From: Leisingera sp. ANG-M1
GTDB lineage: Bacteria; Pseudomonadota; Alphaproteobacteria; Rhodobacterales; Rhodobacteraceae
Direction: 5' to 3'
DNA: 64,000 bases
NCBI RefSeq assembly: GCF_000813745.1
Contig: NZ_JWLC01000001.1
Location: 1-64,000 of the forward strand
The translations under genes and the position numbers were made by a program. Positions 25,701 through 33,191 of this stretch are shown piece by piece. The notes below the pieces were generated by a model that was not told the DNA's origin, did no database searches, and saw only the letters and a list, made by a program, of their open reading frames with translations. Every line of letters begins with the position of its first letter. Positions within the stretch are counted from its first letter, which is position 1.

Positions 25701-27496
25701 TGCGCCAGCAGGCCCTGAAAGCTTCCTAGGATGTTGTCCACGAAGCCCTTGAAGTCGCTGAAGCCGCGCGCGACAAAATCACCCCAAGCGTTCGATACGC
25801 TGTCAATGCCGCTGATCAGGATATCGGCTTTCGCCTTACCCAGATCCTCAGTGTTGTAGGCGGCCTCTTCCATCGCTTCCGCGAATGCCTCGGCCTCCGA
25901 CTTGACCTTATCCAGGCCCTTGCCAGACTTCTTGCTGCCCTTTTCGAGATCCTTGAGCGCGTCATTCAGGGTGGCTGCGGCATCAGAGGCCTCCCGGCTC
26001 CCCTTGCCATGCTTCTCAATGACCAGGTTAAGGGTCGCAAGCGCGGCCGAGGCCTTGTTGAACCCGTTTTTGATCAGCGCGCGGGAGCGGTTCAAGGCAC
26101 CGCCTGCCGCATCCTGGTAGCCATCGATACGGCTGGTCAGGGAATTTACCCCGCTCCCGGCAGCAATGGCCGCATTGTTAAGAGCAAGGATCGTAGCATC
26201 CATACCTGGCAGAAAATCCAGGTTCTTTGCCCCTTGCACAATGGAGCGCAGAAAATCCGTCCAAGTGCGGGCAATGGACCGGACCATTTTGAGAAATCCA
26301 GCGGCGACGTAACTCCAGACGGCATCCAATGCTGGCTCGATTGCCTTTGCTGCCTCGGTGATGCCTTGGAACACACCATCCGCCAAGGTTCCAAGCACCC
26401 GCATTGCGGCCCCCCAGCCGCCCGTCGCCTCGACCAGATCAAGGAAGTATCCGATCAGCAACCCTGCACCGACCACCAGCGCACCGACGCCGGTCGCGAT
26501 CAGCGCACCGCGCAGCGTGATCAGCGATGCGACCCAAGCGCCGGTCGCAGTCACAGCGCCATAGATTGCAGGCGCATAGGCCGCCGCAACAGCAACCCCG
26601 GCCGAAACCGCAAAGCCGGCCACGGTGTTGAGGTTGTTCGCCACCAGCAGCACGGCCTCGGCCACTGCCCCGCTGACACCGGCCGCCGCATCCATCTCGC
26701 CGATGAACATGGTGAAGTTGTTCCCAAGCACCCCGAAGGCCTGCGAGACCGTAGGAACGGTTTGCTCGAATGCCATCTCAAGCGCGTCCGTCTGGCTCAG
26801 AATGGCCTCGAAGAATTCCCGGCTGGAGATCTCACCGTCTACTACCATCTGCCGAAGACGGCCCACCGAACCGGAGGCGCCGTCAATTGCATTCGCCGCC
26901 GCCTGCGCAATCGGGAATGCCCCCTCCAGGATCGAATTGAATTCTTCCGCCCGCACCGTACCGCCAGCCATCGCCTGTGACAGCTGTAGGAGCGCACCCG
27001 AGGCTTCCTGTGAAGAGGTTCCCGTCTGCGCAAGCGCGAGGCCGACGTTCTCGGTGAAACGCAACACATCGGCCTGCGATGCGCCGAGATCCCGGCCCGC
27101 GATACTAATGCGCTGATAAAGCTGAGCAGTCGCATCCAAGGGCGCCCGGGTCCGGTTCGCCACATCAGCGATGGATTGGAGAACGCCCGCGGCCTGCCCG
27201 GCCTCAATGCCCATAGCGCGCAGGCTGTTCGTCATCTTGGTGTAGGACTCCGCGGCGCCGCCAACTGCTCGAACACTGGCCGTTACCCCGGCAAAGGCAG
27301 CCATCTGACGCACAGCGCTCCGCAAAGCAGAAGTCACACCAGCTGCCGCCGCCGCACTGCGTGCCGCGGAAGTGGCGAAGTTATCATTCGCAACCGTTGC
27401 GGTGCGTCCGGCCTGCACAAAGCGGCCGAGCTCATCCCGGGCGCGGACTACCTGCCCGGAGTCGACAGCAATACCAAGGCGTGCGAAATCGGTCAT
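22706..27496 (-). CDS. tail tape measure protein
   Basis: About 1,596 aa, by far the longest phage gene. The N-terminus (residues about 60-260: TKMTNSLRAMGIEAGQAAG..., then GTVRAEEFNSILEGAFPIAQ) is the TIGR02675-type tape-measure domain. A set of membrane-like helices lies around residues 280-360, a glycine/alanine-rich stretch around 610-710, then long helices. Length predicts a long siphovirus tail, near 240 nm at 1.5 angstrom per residue. ATG at 27,496 has a GAGG site; GTG at 27,502 is an alternative. Confidence 0.93.
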   Translation of the reverse strand: MTDFARLGIAVDSGQVVRARDELGRFVQAGRTATVANDNFATSAARSAAAAAGVTSALRSAVRQMAAFAGVTASVRAVGGAAESYTKMTNSLRAMGIEAGQAAGVLQSIADVANRTRAPLDATAQLYQRISIAGRDLGASQADVLRFTENVGLALAQTGTSSQEASGALLQLSQAMAGGTVRAEEFNSILEGAFPIAQAAANAIDGASGSVGRLRQMVVDGEISSREFFEAILSQTDALEMAFEQTVPTVSQAFGVLGNNFTMFIGEMDAAAGVSGAVAEAVLLVANNLNTVAGFAVSAGVAVAAAYAPAIYGAVTATGAWVASLITLRGALIATGVGALVVGAGLLIGYFLDLVEATGGWGAAMRVLGTLADGVFQGITEAAKAIEPALDAVWSYVAAGFLKMVRSIARTWTDFLRSIVQGAKNLDFLPGMDATILALNNAAIAAGSGVNSLTSRIDGYQDAAGGALNRSRALIKNGFNKASAALATLNLVIEKHGKGSREASDAAATLNDALKDLEKGSKKSGKGLDKVKSEAEAFAEAMEEAAYNTEDLGKAKADILISGIDSVSNAWGDFVARGFSDFKGFVDNILGSFQGLLAQMIAMAARNQIMIGLGFGGVTGGAVQAAGAAVGRGGGLLNLAGGAANLVGGGGLLSGFASGLGGILSGGGLGASFATLGGLAGGSVGLSAGALGAALPALGIIVGAASLLKSAFSRKYKGSGIDGTFSGDGFYGGEFDYYKGGLFRSDRWNTRAISPEMDAALDAAMAEQIANLEQMAGALGLSSDGIRDVTGQEFKIWTNGKDQEEIQEELEAQLGLVTDQMAELILSGQEVVETGETASETLSRLAGGLMAVNDIMDLLGATAFQTSVAGGQVAADLVDEFGGAEQMQAAANAYFSAFYAEAEKAETLQRRAMEQVESQFNELGIVMPKSRAEFRRVVEGLDLTSESGRALYADLLNLSAGLAQVLPDVQQFTAAMQSMVNDIGGELGLQIDAARERERLAEQSANLWYRTANTLRDFLSDLLNTDLTSASASQALRVNQGRFETAFDLARGGDVEAARDIPALAKAYLESARSNASTSLEYRRIAAQVQGQVGFLAGIADLEGANDDVLRGLYEQQIDVLTNLGKFLQLEGLTGDQVAELGDGVQALTENWDGTVEAFQTSLGALEDAIKNAEAFSYDDLVGRLDVAVSLADDAPRWVQRLVDSADAGLRTTLDFVIRNDELSPADKWIATNAASEHVATLDFVLRNDLDKRTKKLALQTSADLQRNLNLNLIRDLDADTRSMVLTRNATLTRRVNVALKGDSGKTINKLNRIQDLIGTNGSGKLTFDGGISLTTDQAFKGLSDGVQDLVSPMNRLHEMLGELRDAVDADRQQRADAITVANAQVRGQELAGVLAGHQGDAAALQDQLEAIYARHSIKYLGSGFTLDDLGRIAGPQGGIEASGAAGFGPLMDDLRKTFGVKGGTVRELIGQIITPQNALIDNGLTSIDDLRQLVIDHGGIPAFANGGTHRGGFARVGENDIELVAPSRIYNPADTKAMLDNREVVKELAELRKEVAALRKDKQRADFQKLREAQEIKRLAQKQDVVGVKIQEEQA

Positions 27497-27842
27497 GACC
27501 ACCTCATGATTGCGGACAGCCCAGCCACCTCACAGGTTGCAGGACAAAATGGAGTTTTGCTGAATGAGTTCCGTGACAGAGGTGTCAGTGCCCCAGCTAG
27601 CCACGGCTTGAAGCGTTTCCAGCATCGCGATCTTGAACTGATCCAGCGCAGCCTCCCATCGTGGCCGCTGGCGTGGCGCAGATCAGCTCTTTCATCCGGC
27701 CGGGTTCTTCGATCAACGCCCAGCACCGTTAGGACACCGTTAACCATTAACGATTACACCACCGTTAAAGGTTAACCCCTTTCTGTAGTGAGCCCATATT
27801 CTCAGCAGGCGTTACCGGTATCCGGGCGCCTGCTTCCTTTTT
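27497..27842. other. spacer between tail chaperone and tape measure genes
   Basis: About 345 bp with no gene I can defend; minus-strand frames here have odd composition and overlap the tape measure start. It carries an 8-bp perfect hairpin (AGCAGGCG at 27,804-27,811 with CGCCTGCT at 27,827-27,834) just after the chaperone stop. There are also three near-copies of TTAACGGTG (minus strand) between 27,717 and 27,770. Confidence 0.45.
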
Positions 27843-28169
27843 TCACAACCTCTCCATCGGCGCTTTGGTCAGCGCCTCTGCGCCCCTGCGTCTCTCGGAG
27901 AGGTATTCATGGCTCATCTTCACCAGCGCCTGCACTTCCCAGGCACCGGTGATTTCGGGGCTGTTGCGGGCGTATGCATCCGCCTCTGACCAGGACAGCG
28001 GCACTTCACCCATCGCCCCAGTCATCGCCGGGCCAACCTCAAGGAAGGCCCGCCAGATCAGGTCCTGGTACTCGCTCAGCTCTGGGAACGGGGGCTCTTC
28101 GCCAGCATCCAGATAAGCCTTGATCCGCAGGGGTTCCGCGTGATCGACGCTGCCGTCGGACTTTTGCAC
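27843..28169 (-). CDS. tail assembly chaperone, T-like part (expressed by -1 frameshift)
   Basis: Encodes LSEYQDLIWRAFLEVGPAM and LSWSEADAYARNSPEI, typical of the second part of siphovirus tail chaperones. A GTG at 28,169 could start it, but the frame stays open upstream to the slippery heptamer at 28,256-28,262. It therefore most likely appears only as the C-terminal part of a frameshift fusion with the gene at 28,214-28,687, by analogy with lambda G-GT. Confidence 0.8.
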   Translation of the reverse strand: MQKSDGSVDHAEPLRIKAYLDAGEEPPFPELSEYQDLIWRAFLEVGPAMTGAMGEVPLSWSEADAYARNSPEITGAWEVQALVKMSHEYLSERRRGAEALTKAPMERL

Positions 28170-28213
28170 TTCGACAACGCTATGCAGAAACCCCAGCTGC
28201 TGAGCGGCCAGGA

Positions 28214-28687
28214 TCAGCTGGTCACGATTTCGCGCGTGAAGTTGCTCTTGTCGGCCAAAAAACCATCGATCCCTTCCAGCAGCCAGATGCGGGTGCTGAA
28301 CAGCTTCAGAGCGTTCTCTTTCGAGAATTCCATCAGCTCAGGCTGCACGCCGGGATTGTCGATGTCGGCATCCTCGATATAGGTCACTCGGCGCCAGCCC
28401 GTGCAGAGCTTCGAATAGAACTCGGCGCGGGCCAGTTCGCTGTCCCCGGCAGCGTCGATCATTTCCTGAACGCTCATGGTTGCGCTCTTGCGCTTGCCTT
28501 TGCTCTTTTTGTCGAGCTTGCGGACCATCGCCGCGGCAGCGCGGCGGCCAGCATCGCTTTCGAGGCCCAGGAAATCCATCTCGATTGCCTCTTCGTTGTG
28601 AAACAGCGGCTCGCCGTCGAATTCAACGTGCCAGGTTGCCCCCTGCTCAGCGTCGCGGCGTGTGTTGATGCGTGCAAATGCAGTCAT
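28214..28687 (-). CDS. tail assembly chaperone, G-like part
   Basis: A 157-aa protein located between tail tube and tape measure genes, the place of the chaperone that coats the tape measure during tail assembly. It contains ATWHVEFDGEPLFHNEEAIEMDFLG and LDKKSKGKRKSATMSVQEMIDAAG. Near its end it reads GGT-TTT-TTG, a slippery site that sends some ribosomes into the next gene. Confidence 0.82.
   Translation of the reverse strand: MTAFARINTRRDAEQGATWHVEFDGEPLFHNEEAIEMDFLGLESDAGRRAAAAMVRKLDKKSKGKRKSATMSVQEMIDAAGDSELARAEFYSKLCTGWRRVTYIEDADIDNPGVQPELMEFSKENALKLFSTRIWLLEGIDGFLADKSNFTREIVTS
28256..28262 (-). promoter_or_regulatory. -1 programmed frameshift heptamer T-TTT-TTG
   Basis: On the minus strand the zero frame is GGT TTT TTG GCC. 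Slipping back one base gives an open frame without stops, including a readable stretch QLGFLHSVVEVQKSDG, that joins the downstream T-like frame. The heptamer has the X-XXY-YYZ form and lies about 45 bases before the zero-frame stop. Confidence 0.8.
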
Positions 28688-28783
28688 GGTTCAGTCTCCG
28701 TGGTTCTGATGTGGTGTAATCGTGGTTGCATGGTGCGGGGCGGGCGCGACCACGAACGCTGCCCGCCCCTATCCCGGCCGGGA

Positions 28784-29284
28784 TTAGGCGACGGCGGTCG
28801 TGACCTCGATTTGGTTCTGCGAGAACATCACCTTGGCACCGGCATGGCTGCTGTCCGTCGCTTCATTCTTGTCGAAATCGCTCAGGACACCCTGGGCGTA
28901 TTCAACAACGTCGCCGGATTCCGCGGTCGGATAGCCATCCGCCCCCTTGGCGCCGCTCGCATCAATGATCTTGAACGAGCAAAGGCCGCGGGGATCGCGG
29001 GCGATTTGCTCCAGCAGGACCTGTCCGGGATCAGTCCCTGCATCAGGTTCAACCACTGCAAAGGTGCTGTCCTTGAATTCTGCGATGCCCTTGACGGTTT
29101 CCTTCACCCCTTTGGAAATATCCGAGATCTTGTCCTTGCTGTGGGCGACGCCGAAGGTCGGGAAGCCCTGCAGGCCTTTGACAAGAACAAAGGTGCCGTC
29201 GATGGCACTAAAACCGGCGGCGTCATTCGTTGCCGGAATTGAGCTCGAAACATAGAGCAGTGTGTTCAGATGGTTACGAGGCAT
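28784..29284 (-). CDS. major tail tube protein
   Basis: A 166-aa protein of the phage tail-tube type: N-terminal SAIDGTFVLVKGLQGFPTFG, centre SDISKGVKETVKGIAEF, and a C-terminal VMFSQNQIEVTTAVA strand. It lies just before the frameshifted tail chaperones, as tail tube genes do in siphoviruses. It would form the hexameric rings of the tail. Confidence 0.8.
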   Translation of the reverse strand: MPRNHLNTLLYVSSSIPATNDAAGFSAIDGTFVLVKGLQGFPTFGVAHSKDKISDISKGVKETVKGIAEFKDSTFAVVEPDAGTDPGQVLLEQIARDPRGLCSFKIIDASGAKGADGYPTAESGDVVEYAQGVLSDFDKNEATDSSHAGAKVMFSQNQIEVTTAVA

Positions 29285-29375
29285 AGCAATTCTCCATGCA
29301 TAAAGACCCCGCTGACGGGGCTGTTTCAGTTCAGATTGTCGGGATTGCCCGCTTTACCCCGCGAGCGGGTGGGGG

Positions 29376-29573
29376 TTAGCCGTTGCGGCTCGAGGTACCG
29401 CCAGAGTGTTTCCAGCCCTTTTCAAGCCAGGGGCCCGTTTCGTTTTCGGGCACTGTCGCCGTTGCGCCAATGGCGCCATTCCGGCGGTGACCGTTCACTA
29501 AGGTCACTTTCTGCACGAGCGGCTGTTTTTGGGACGCCGAAGAGCTTTGCGAGGGTGTTTTTCTGGTTGTCAT
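29376..29573 (-). CDS. 65-aa phage protein of unknown role
   Basis: A basic, serine- and lysine-rich peptide (MTTRKTPSQSSSASQKQPLV). The ATG at 29,573 overlaps the stop of the tail terminator gene as ATGA and has a GGAG site, which supports it over a longer upstream start. Unknown role between tail terminator and tail tube. Confidence 0.6.
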   Translation of the reverse strand: MTTRKTPSQSSSASQKQPLVQKVTLVNGHRRNGAIGATATVPENETGPWLEKGWKHSGGTSSRNG

Positions 29574-29977
29574 GCCATGCTCCAATAGCTGATGCGAATG
29601 GGCGTTTCCCAACGGCCGCCCTCCTGCCGCCCCGGCCTCACAGTGTGGCCGGTGATAGTAACTTTGGTCGAGTTTTGCTGAAGCCGCTGGCCGCGCCGGA
29701 AATAGGCGGCAATCTCACCCGCTTTGCGCCTGGTCACCACTTCATACTGGCCGAGGTGGGAAACAAGCGTCAGGTAAAGAAAGCCCTTCCGGTCCATCAC
29801 GTCAGAGCACAGGTCCAGAGGCACATTGTCATTCGGCACATAAGAGACGCGGATGTGCTCGGCTTCAGGCAGATCTCCGCCATTCTGCGGCCAGAGGAAG
29901 GGGTACGGCAAAGCCGCCTCAACAACCTGCGCCCGCGCCATCAGGGCGGCGTGAATATCGCTCTCTGGATTGCTCAT
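29570..29977 (-). CDS. tail terminator / minor tail protein
   Basis: A 135-aa protein with the layout of DUF4128/tail-terminator proteins: an N-terminal helix (DIHAALMARAQ), LPYPFLWPQNG, and a C-terminal strand ending PIRISYWSMA. Position between the HK97 gp10-like gene and the tail tube fits the ring that caps the tail and joins it to the head. Confidence 0.75.
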   Translation of the reverse strand: MSNPESDIHAALMARAQVVEAALPYPFLWPQNGGDLPEAEHIRVSYVPNDNVPLDLCSDVMDRKGFLYLTLVSHLGQYEVVTRRKAGEIAAYFRRGQRLQQNSTKVTITGHTVRPGRQEGGRWETPIRISYWSMA

Positions 29978-30375
29978 ACCTGCACCAATTCAAAGCTAAC
30001 CTGCGCGGCGATCTGCTGGAATTGCTGAACGGTGAGGCCGACCATGCCCGCTGGCGCCTGGCCGGAGTAGCCGTCCTCAAGCCGCTGGATATATGGCAGA
30101 TTATTGGCGAGATAGATCACATCGCCAGCTTTCAATCCTGCTGCCGAGGCATCCGCTGCGCTGATCGTGGCGGACCCGCTCTTGTCTTCCAGCGTCAGCA
30201 CGCCGTCTGGAACGCTGCCAATTGCAACCTGCCAGTTTGCCCGGGCCCGGCCGCTATCAACGGGCGTGTTCATGATAACCTGGCTGAACATCCCCAAGGC
30301 GATCTTGCGGAAGGCCAGATCCATCTTGTGCTCCGTCTTCTCCGCAAAGGCAGCGATCTGATCTCCGAATCTCAT
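29974..30375 (-). CDS. HK97 gp10-like head-tail joining / minor tail protein
   Basis: A 133-aa protein with the gp10-family pattern: a long helix (FRKIALGMFSQVIMNTPVDSGRARANWQVA) with the P-V-D-S-G-x-A-R-x-N-W core, then IYLANNLPYIQRLEDGYSGQAPAGM. It shares a 4-bp overlap with the next gene. Confidence 0.85.
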   Translation of the reverse strand: MRFGDQIAAFAEKTEHKMDLAFRKIALGMFSQVIMNTPVDSGRARANWQVAIGSVPDGVLTLEDKSGSATISAADASAAGLKAGDVIYLANNLPYIQRLEDGYSGQAPAGMVGLTVQQFQQIAAQVSFELVQV

Positions 30376-30758
30376 CAGCGCGAACCCCGGCAGATCATGT
30401 CGTAAAGCACAGTTTCACCGCCCGGAGCCACCCGGCCCAGCTTCTCGATTGTCAGCGTGCCGCGGTCGCAGACAACCTTGTCCGACGCTGTAATCTCAAT
30501 GCTGACGGGTTCAATGATCACCTGCAGGTCACCCGCTAGGATATTGGTTCCGTCAATCCTGCCGGGGCCGATCTCAAACACCGCCATCCGCGCTGGAATG
30601 GGCGCCGGCGCCGGTCCGGGCGATCCGCCGGACGCATCAGACGGGCCGCCTCCAGCAACTGGCGCAGGACGCTGGATGGTTCCGGTTTGGATCGCGTCCG
30701 GCTGCTGGGCAGCAATCTTGTCAAATACCGCAGTGACTTTCTGCCGGATCGTGCTCAT
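30375..30758 (-). CDS. phage head-tail region protein, unknown
   Basis: A 127-aa protein with a short N-terminal helix, a Pro/Gly-rich linker (residues about 30-57) and a beta-rich C-terminal domain ending GGETVLYDMICRGSR. Such C-termini are seen in head-tail stopper-like proteins. Overlaps both neighbours, so it is translationally coupled. Confidence 0.65.
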   Translation of the reverse strand: MSTIRQKVTAVFDKIAAQQPDAIQTGTIQRPAPVAGGGPSDASGGSPGPAPAPIPARMAVFEIGPGRIDGTNILAGDLQVIIEPVSIEITASDKVVCDRGTLTIEKLGRVAPGGETVLYDMICRGSR

Positions 30759-31219
30759 CCGCGGATCATCCTCACAAAACCCGGGCCAGAACCCAGGAAC
30801 GGGCGCAGCAGCCCCTCAACGGCTTTGATACGGCCGGCATCCGTCGGCAGGGTGTCGCCGCCGATGGTGATAGGGCCAATCTTGATGATTTCCGATGTGC
30901 TGCCGTCGCCGGTGGCAAAGGGATCCAGGCCGCCCTGGATCAGAAAGGCCAATTCACATTGGGCACTAATGATTGCCTTCGGAATGCCTTCCCACAGAAA
31001 GCGCGGGAATGCTCCTGCCTGATCCACCTGCACTGGCTTCCCGAGGTACATCCAATTGCGGTTCAGCGCGTCGAAGGCGCGGCGAAGATTGACCTCATTC
31101 GCGGCATCATCCGTTTCCAGAACCCAGCCCCGGGCGGCGCCATAGACTTGGTAGCCGGCCAGCGCTACATAGCTGTCGGCGTCAGCAACGCCAGTGCCAT
31201 CTTCCAGGTTCAAGGTCAT
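30755..31219 (-). CDS. head-tail connector/adaptor-like protein
   Basis: A 154-aa protein beginning MTLNLEDGTGVADADSYVAL. The ADSYVAL start, the helix LRRAFDALNRNWMYLGKPV and the repeated short helices are typical of DnaT-like/gp6-like adaptor proteins that bind under the portal. The ATG at 31,219 overlaps the stop of the kinase-like gene (ATGA), so the long upstream reading is rejected. Confidence 0.75.
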   Translation of the reverse strand: MTLNLEDGTGVADADSYVALAGYQVYGAARGWVLETDDAANEVNLRRAFDALNRNWMYLGKPVQVDQAGAFPRFLWEGIPKAIISAQCELAFLIQGGLDPFATGDGSTSEIIKIGPITIGGDTLPTDAGRIKAVEGLLRPFLGSGPGFVRMIRG

Positions 31220-31659
31220 TCGTCCCACCACTCCACTTTGCGAAGCCTCTTCGAGAGCCCGGAGTTGCACATCAGATGGGTGCCGTAATCGTGGCACACG
31301 AAACGGCGGCCGATCATTCCGTAGTTGGCGCGTTTGGTGTCGGTCAGCCAGACCGGGAGCTTTTCGGGAAAACGCTTCGCAGGTTCTGTCTTCTTCTGGA
31401 TCAGCACCAAGCCGCAGGGCGAAATACTGACGCAGGGCGCCAGCCAATCCAGCGCGTGCGGCATGAACTGCGCGTCCTGCCATACCTGCCATTCGGCAAT
31501 GTTCTGAAAGGATTGCGCGCCGTTCTCAATCTTCACCACGAGACCGTCGTCATAGGCGCATTGATACACTGCCCGCGAGGAGCCTGCGGCAATCCGATCA
31601 CCGCAGAGCATCCGAAAAACTTCCACCTCAACCGTGGAAAGGAAGTGCCCGTCAAGCAT
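31216..31659 (-). CDS. miniature protein-kinase-like phage protein
   Basis: A 147-aa protein with kinase-fold elements in the right order: a glycine-rich-like loop GSSRAVYQ (26-33), a lysine in VVKIE (Lys43), an acidic residue in the next helix (Glu56), a hinge-like GLVLIQKKTEP (83-93) and a DYG (124-126) that resembles the DFG magnesium motif. No HRD catalytic loop is seen and the protein is half normal size, so it is probably a pseudokinase or structural relic. It lies in the head-tail module. Confidence 0.55.
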   Translation of the reverse strand: MLDGHFLSTVEVEVFRMLCGDRIAAGSSRAVYQCAYDDGLVVKIENGAQSFQNIAEWQVWQDAQFMPHALDWLAPCVSISPCGLVLIQKKTEPAKRFPEKLPVWLTDTKRANYGMIGRRFVCHDYGTHLMCNSGLSKRLRKVEWWDE

Positions 31660-31918
31660 TCGGGAACATCAGTTCAGCCAGCTGGTCGCGCAGCTCGGCC
31701 ACACTGCCCTCGGGCTTTTCCACGCCGCGCGCCTTCAGCCATTTCACCACCGCAGGTTTCGGCAGCTTGGCGATCTCTTCGCGCGACTGAGGCTCTTGCT
31801 CTGCCACCCCGTCTTTCCGATCCGGGTCGAACCGGGCGTCAATGATCTTGAAGCCCTGGCCGCGCAACTCGACCTTGCGCTCCTTGGACACGGGGTGTTT
31901 CTCGTATGCGATCTTCAT
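31652..31918 (-). CDS. small phage protein with SAP-like helix pair
   Basis: An 88-aa basic/acidic protein. The C-terminal half (SREEIAKLPKPAVVKWLKARGVEKPEGSVAELRDQL) resembles a SAP-type helix-extension-helix found in several phage head proteins. Overlaps both neighbours by a few bases. The role is unknown; packaging-region position suggests a capsid or DNA contact. Confidence 0.65.
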   Translation of the reverse strand: MKIAYEKHPVSKERKVELRGQGFKIIDARFDPDRKDGVAEQEPQSREEIAKLPKPAVVKWLKARGVEKPEGSVAELRDQLAELMFPNA

Positions 31919-32163
31919 CAGGGTGCTCCGTAAATGGCGACAATATCCGTCGCGGTGGTCTTGGCGGCGAGGACTCGCAAGGAGCCGCAGGGAAGCAGCC
32001 CCTGAACGTCCTTGAACACGGTGCTTGCGCCGTCCTCACTGCGCAGCTCCACGTCACCGGCAACGCCGATCCAGAAGCAATCCGCAGCGCCGCCTGGCAG
32101 GTTGCTGCTGTCAGAGGGAGTTACCGCGGCGAACCTGCGGCCAGTGTTTTGAATTCGGCTCAT
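31918..32163 (-). CDS. small beta-rich capsid-region protein, RCAP_Rcc01079-like
   Basis: An 81-aa protein: FAAVTPSDSSNLPGG, then GDVELRSEDGASTVF, LLPCGSLRVLAAKTTATDIVAIYG. The pattern matches the short beta-barrel type also seen at 18,780. Here, next to the capsid gene, it may act as a decoration or spike protein. ATG at 32,163 chosen. Confidence 0.7.
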   Translation of the reverse strand: MSRIQNTGRRFAAVTPSDSSNLPGGAADCFWIGVAGDVELRSEDGASTVFKDVQGLLPCGSLRVLAAKTTATDIVAIYGAP

Positions 32164-32210
32164 GCTCTCACCTCGAATTGCGGGCGAGGCCAAGGCCCCG
32201 CCCCGCTGGC

Positions 32211-33179
32211 TCACGCGTCAGCGTCGGCGACAGCGAGCACGCCCGCGGTCATCTTGTCGAACTCGGCCACCTTGTCCCAGTTCGAGCCGGTGGCAATCTC
32301 CGCATCGGAGGGCGATGCGCCGCCATTGGCCTCATCCCAGCCGTAGCCCTTCAAGCCGAGCGAGAACGAGTAATCCGCCTGGAAAGTGGTTTCGATCCGC
32401 TCTTTGCCGTTCGAGGTTTCAACGTTGGTGATGATGTCCGAGGTGTTGCCGACCGTCGCGGCGCCCGGAACAAGGCCCAGCACCTTCGATTTGTTCGGCG
32501 AGCCAGCCTCATACAGTGCCGGTGCATCGGTGATGATGACGGCCTTGCCGAGGATGTCGATCACATTGACATTGCCAGCCTGGAACAGGCGCTCACCGTT
32601 GGCCAGGTTGTCGCCGATCAGCTTGTGGGCAACGGTGCCGGTCATGACGTCCGCGGCGATCTGGCCGGAGGCGTCGCCGAACTTGGCGTGCGCAGAATTG
32701 ATCGCGCCATAGGTCATGCCAGCCGCACCGGAGATGTCATTCACAACATTGACGTTGTTTTCGAGAGCCGCCACCAGTCCCGCAATTGCGGTGTTCAGCT
32801 GATCCTGCAGCAGCAGCTCTGCAAAAGCCGTAGAGGCCGCCGTAACGCCCTGCTGGGTCGGGCGCTGCAGCCAGGTCATCTGCGAGGGCTCGTAGCGGAC
32901 CGGGCCAAAGCCCCCGGCGATCTTCACTTTGGAACCAGTCAGCTCGGTCAGATCGGTCGCGGCTGCGGCGCCGTTTGCAGCCCTGCGGTCAACGCGCCGT
33001 TGGGCGGCCGCCAGCGAGGCGAAGAAGGTTTCACGCAGAAAGTCGCCCGTCATGCCCTCGCTGGAGAGGATGATGGTTCCCGCCGAACCCGCGTTGAATT
33101 TGCCGATCATCTGATCAAGCGAAATGATGGTGGCAGGCATGATGTAGTCATTGAATACCTGCATGTGCGACAGCGACAT
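32211..33179 (-). CDS. major capsid protein
   Basis: A 322-aa protein directly downstream of the scaffold gene. The start MSLSHMQVFNDYIMPATI, the FRETFFASLAAAQRRVDRRA region and a central LGDNLANGERLF helix fit the major capsid proteins found with DUF4055 portals in Rhodobacterales phages. HK97-fold by position and size; no catalytic motif is expected. Confidence 0.88.
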   Translation of the reverse strand: MSLSHMQVFNDYIMPATIISLDQMIGKFNAGSAGTIILSSEGMTGDFLRETFFASLAAAQRRVDRRAANGAAAATDLTELTGSKVKIAGGFGPVRYEPSQMTWLQRPTQQGVTAASTAFAELLLQDQLNTAIAGLVAALENNVNVVNDISGAAGMTYGAINSAHAKFGDASGQIAADVMTGTVAHKLIGDNLANGERLFQAGNVNVIDILGKAVIITDAPALYEAGSPNKSKVLGLVPGAATVGNTSDIITNVETSNGKERIETTFQADYSFSLGLKGYGWDEANGGASPSDAEIATGSNWDKVAEFDKMTAGVLAVADADA

Positions 33180-33191
33180 AGCTGCTCTCCT

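Noticed and set aside
27493-27747. An 84-codon minus-strand frame before the tape measure gene.
   Set aside because: Arg/Ser/Trp-rich out-of-frame composition, no ribosome site, and it overlaps the tape measure start.
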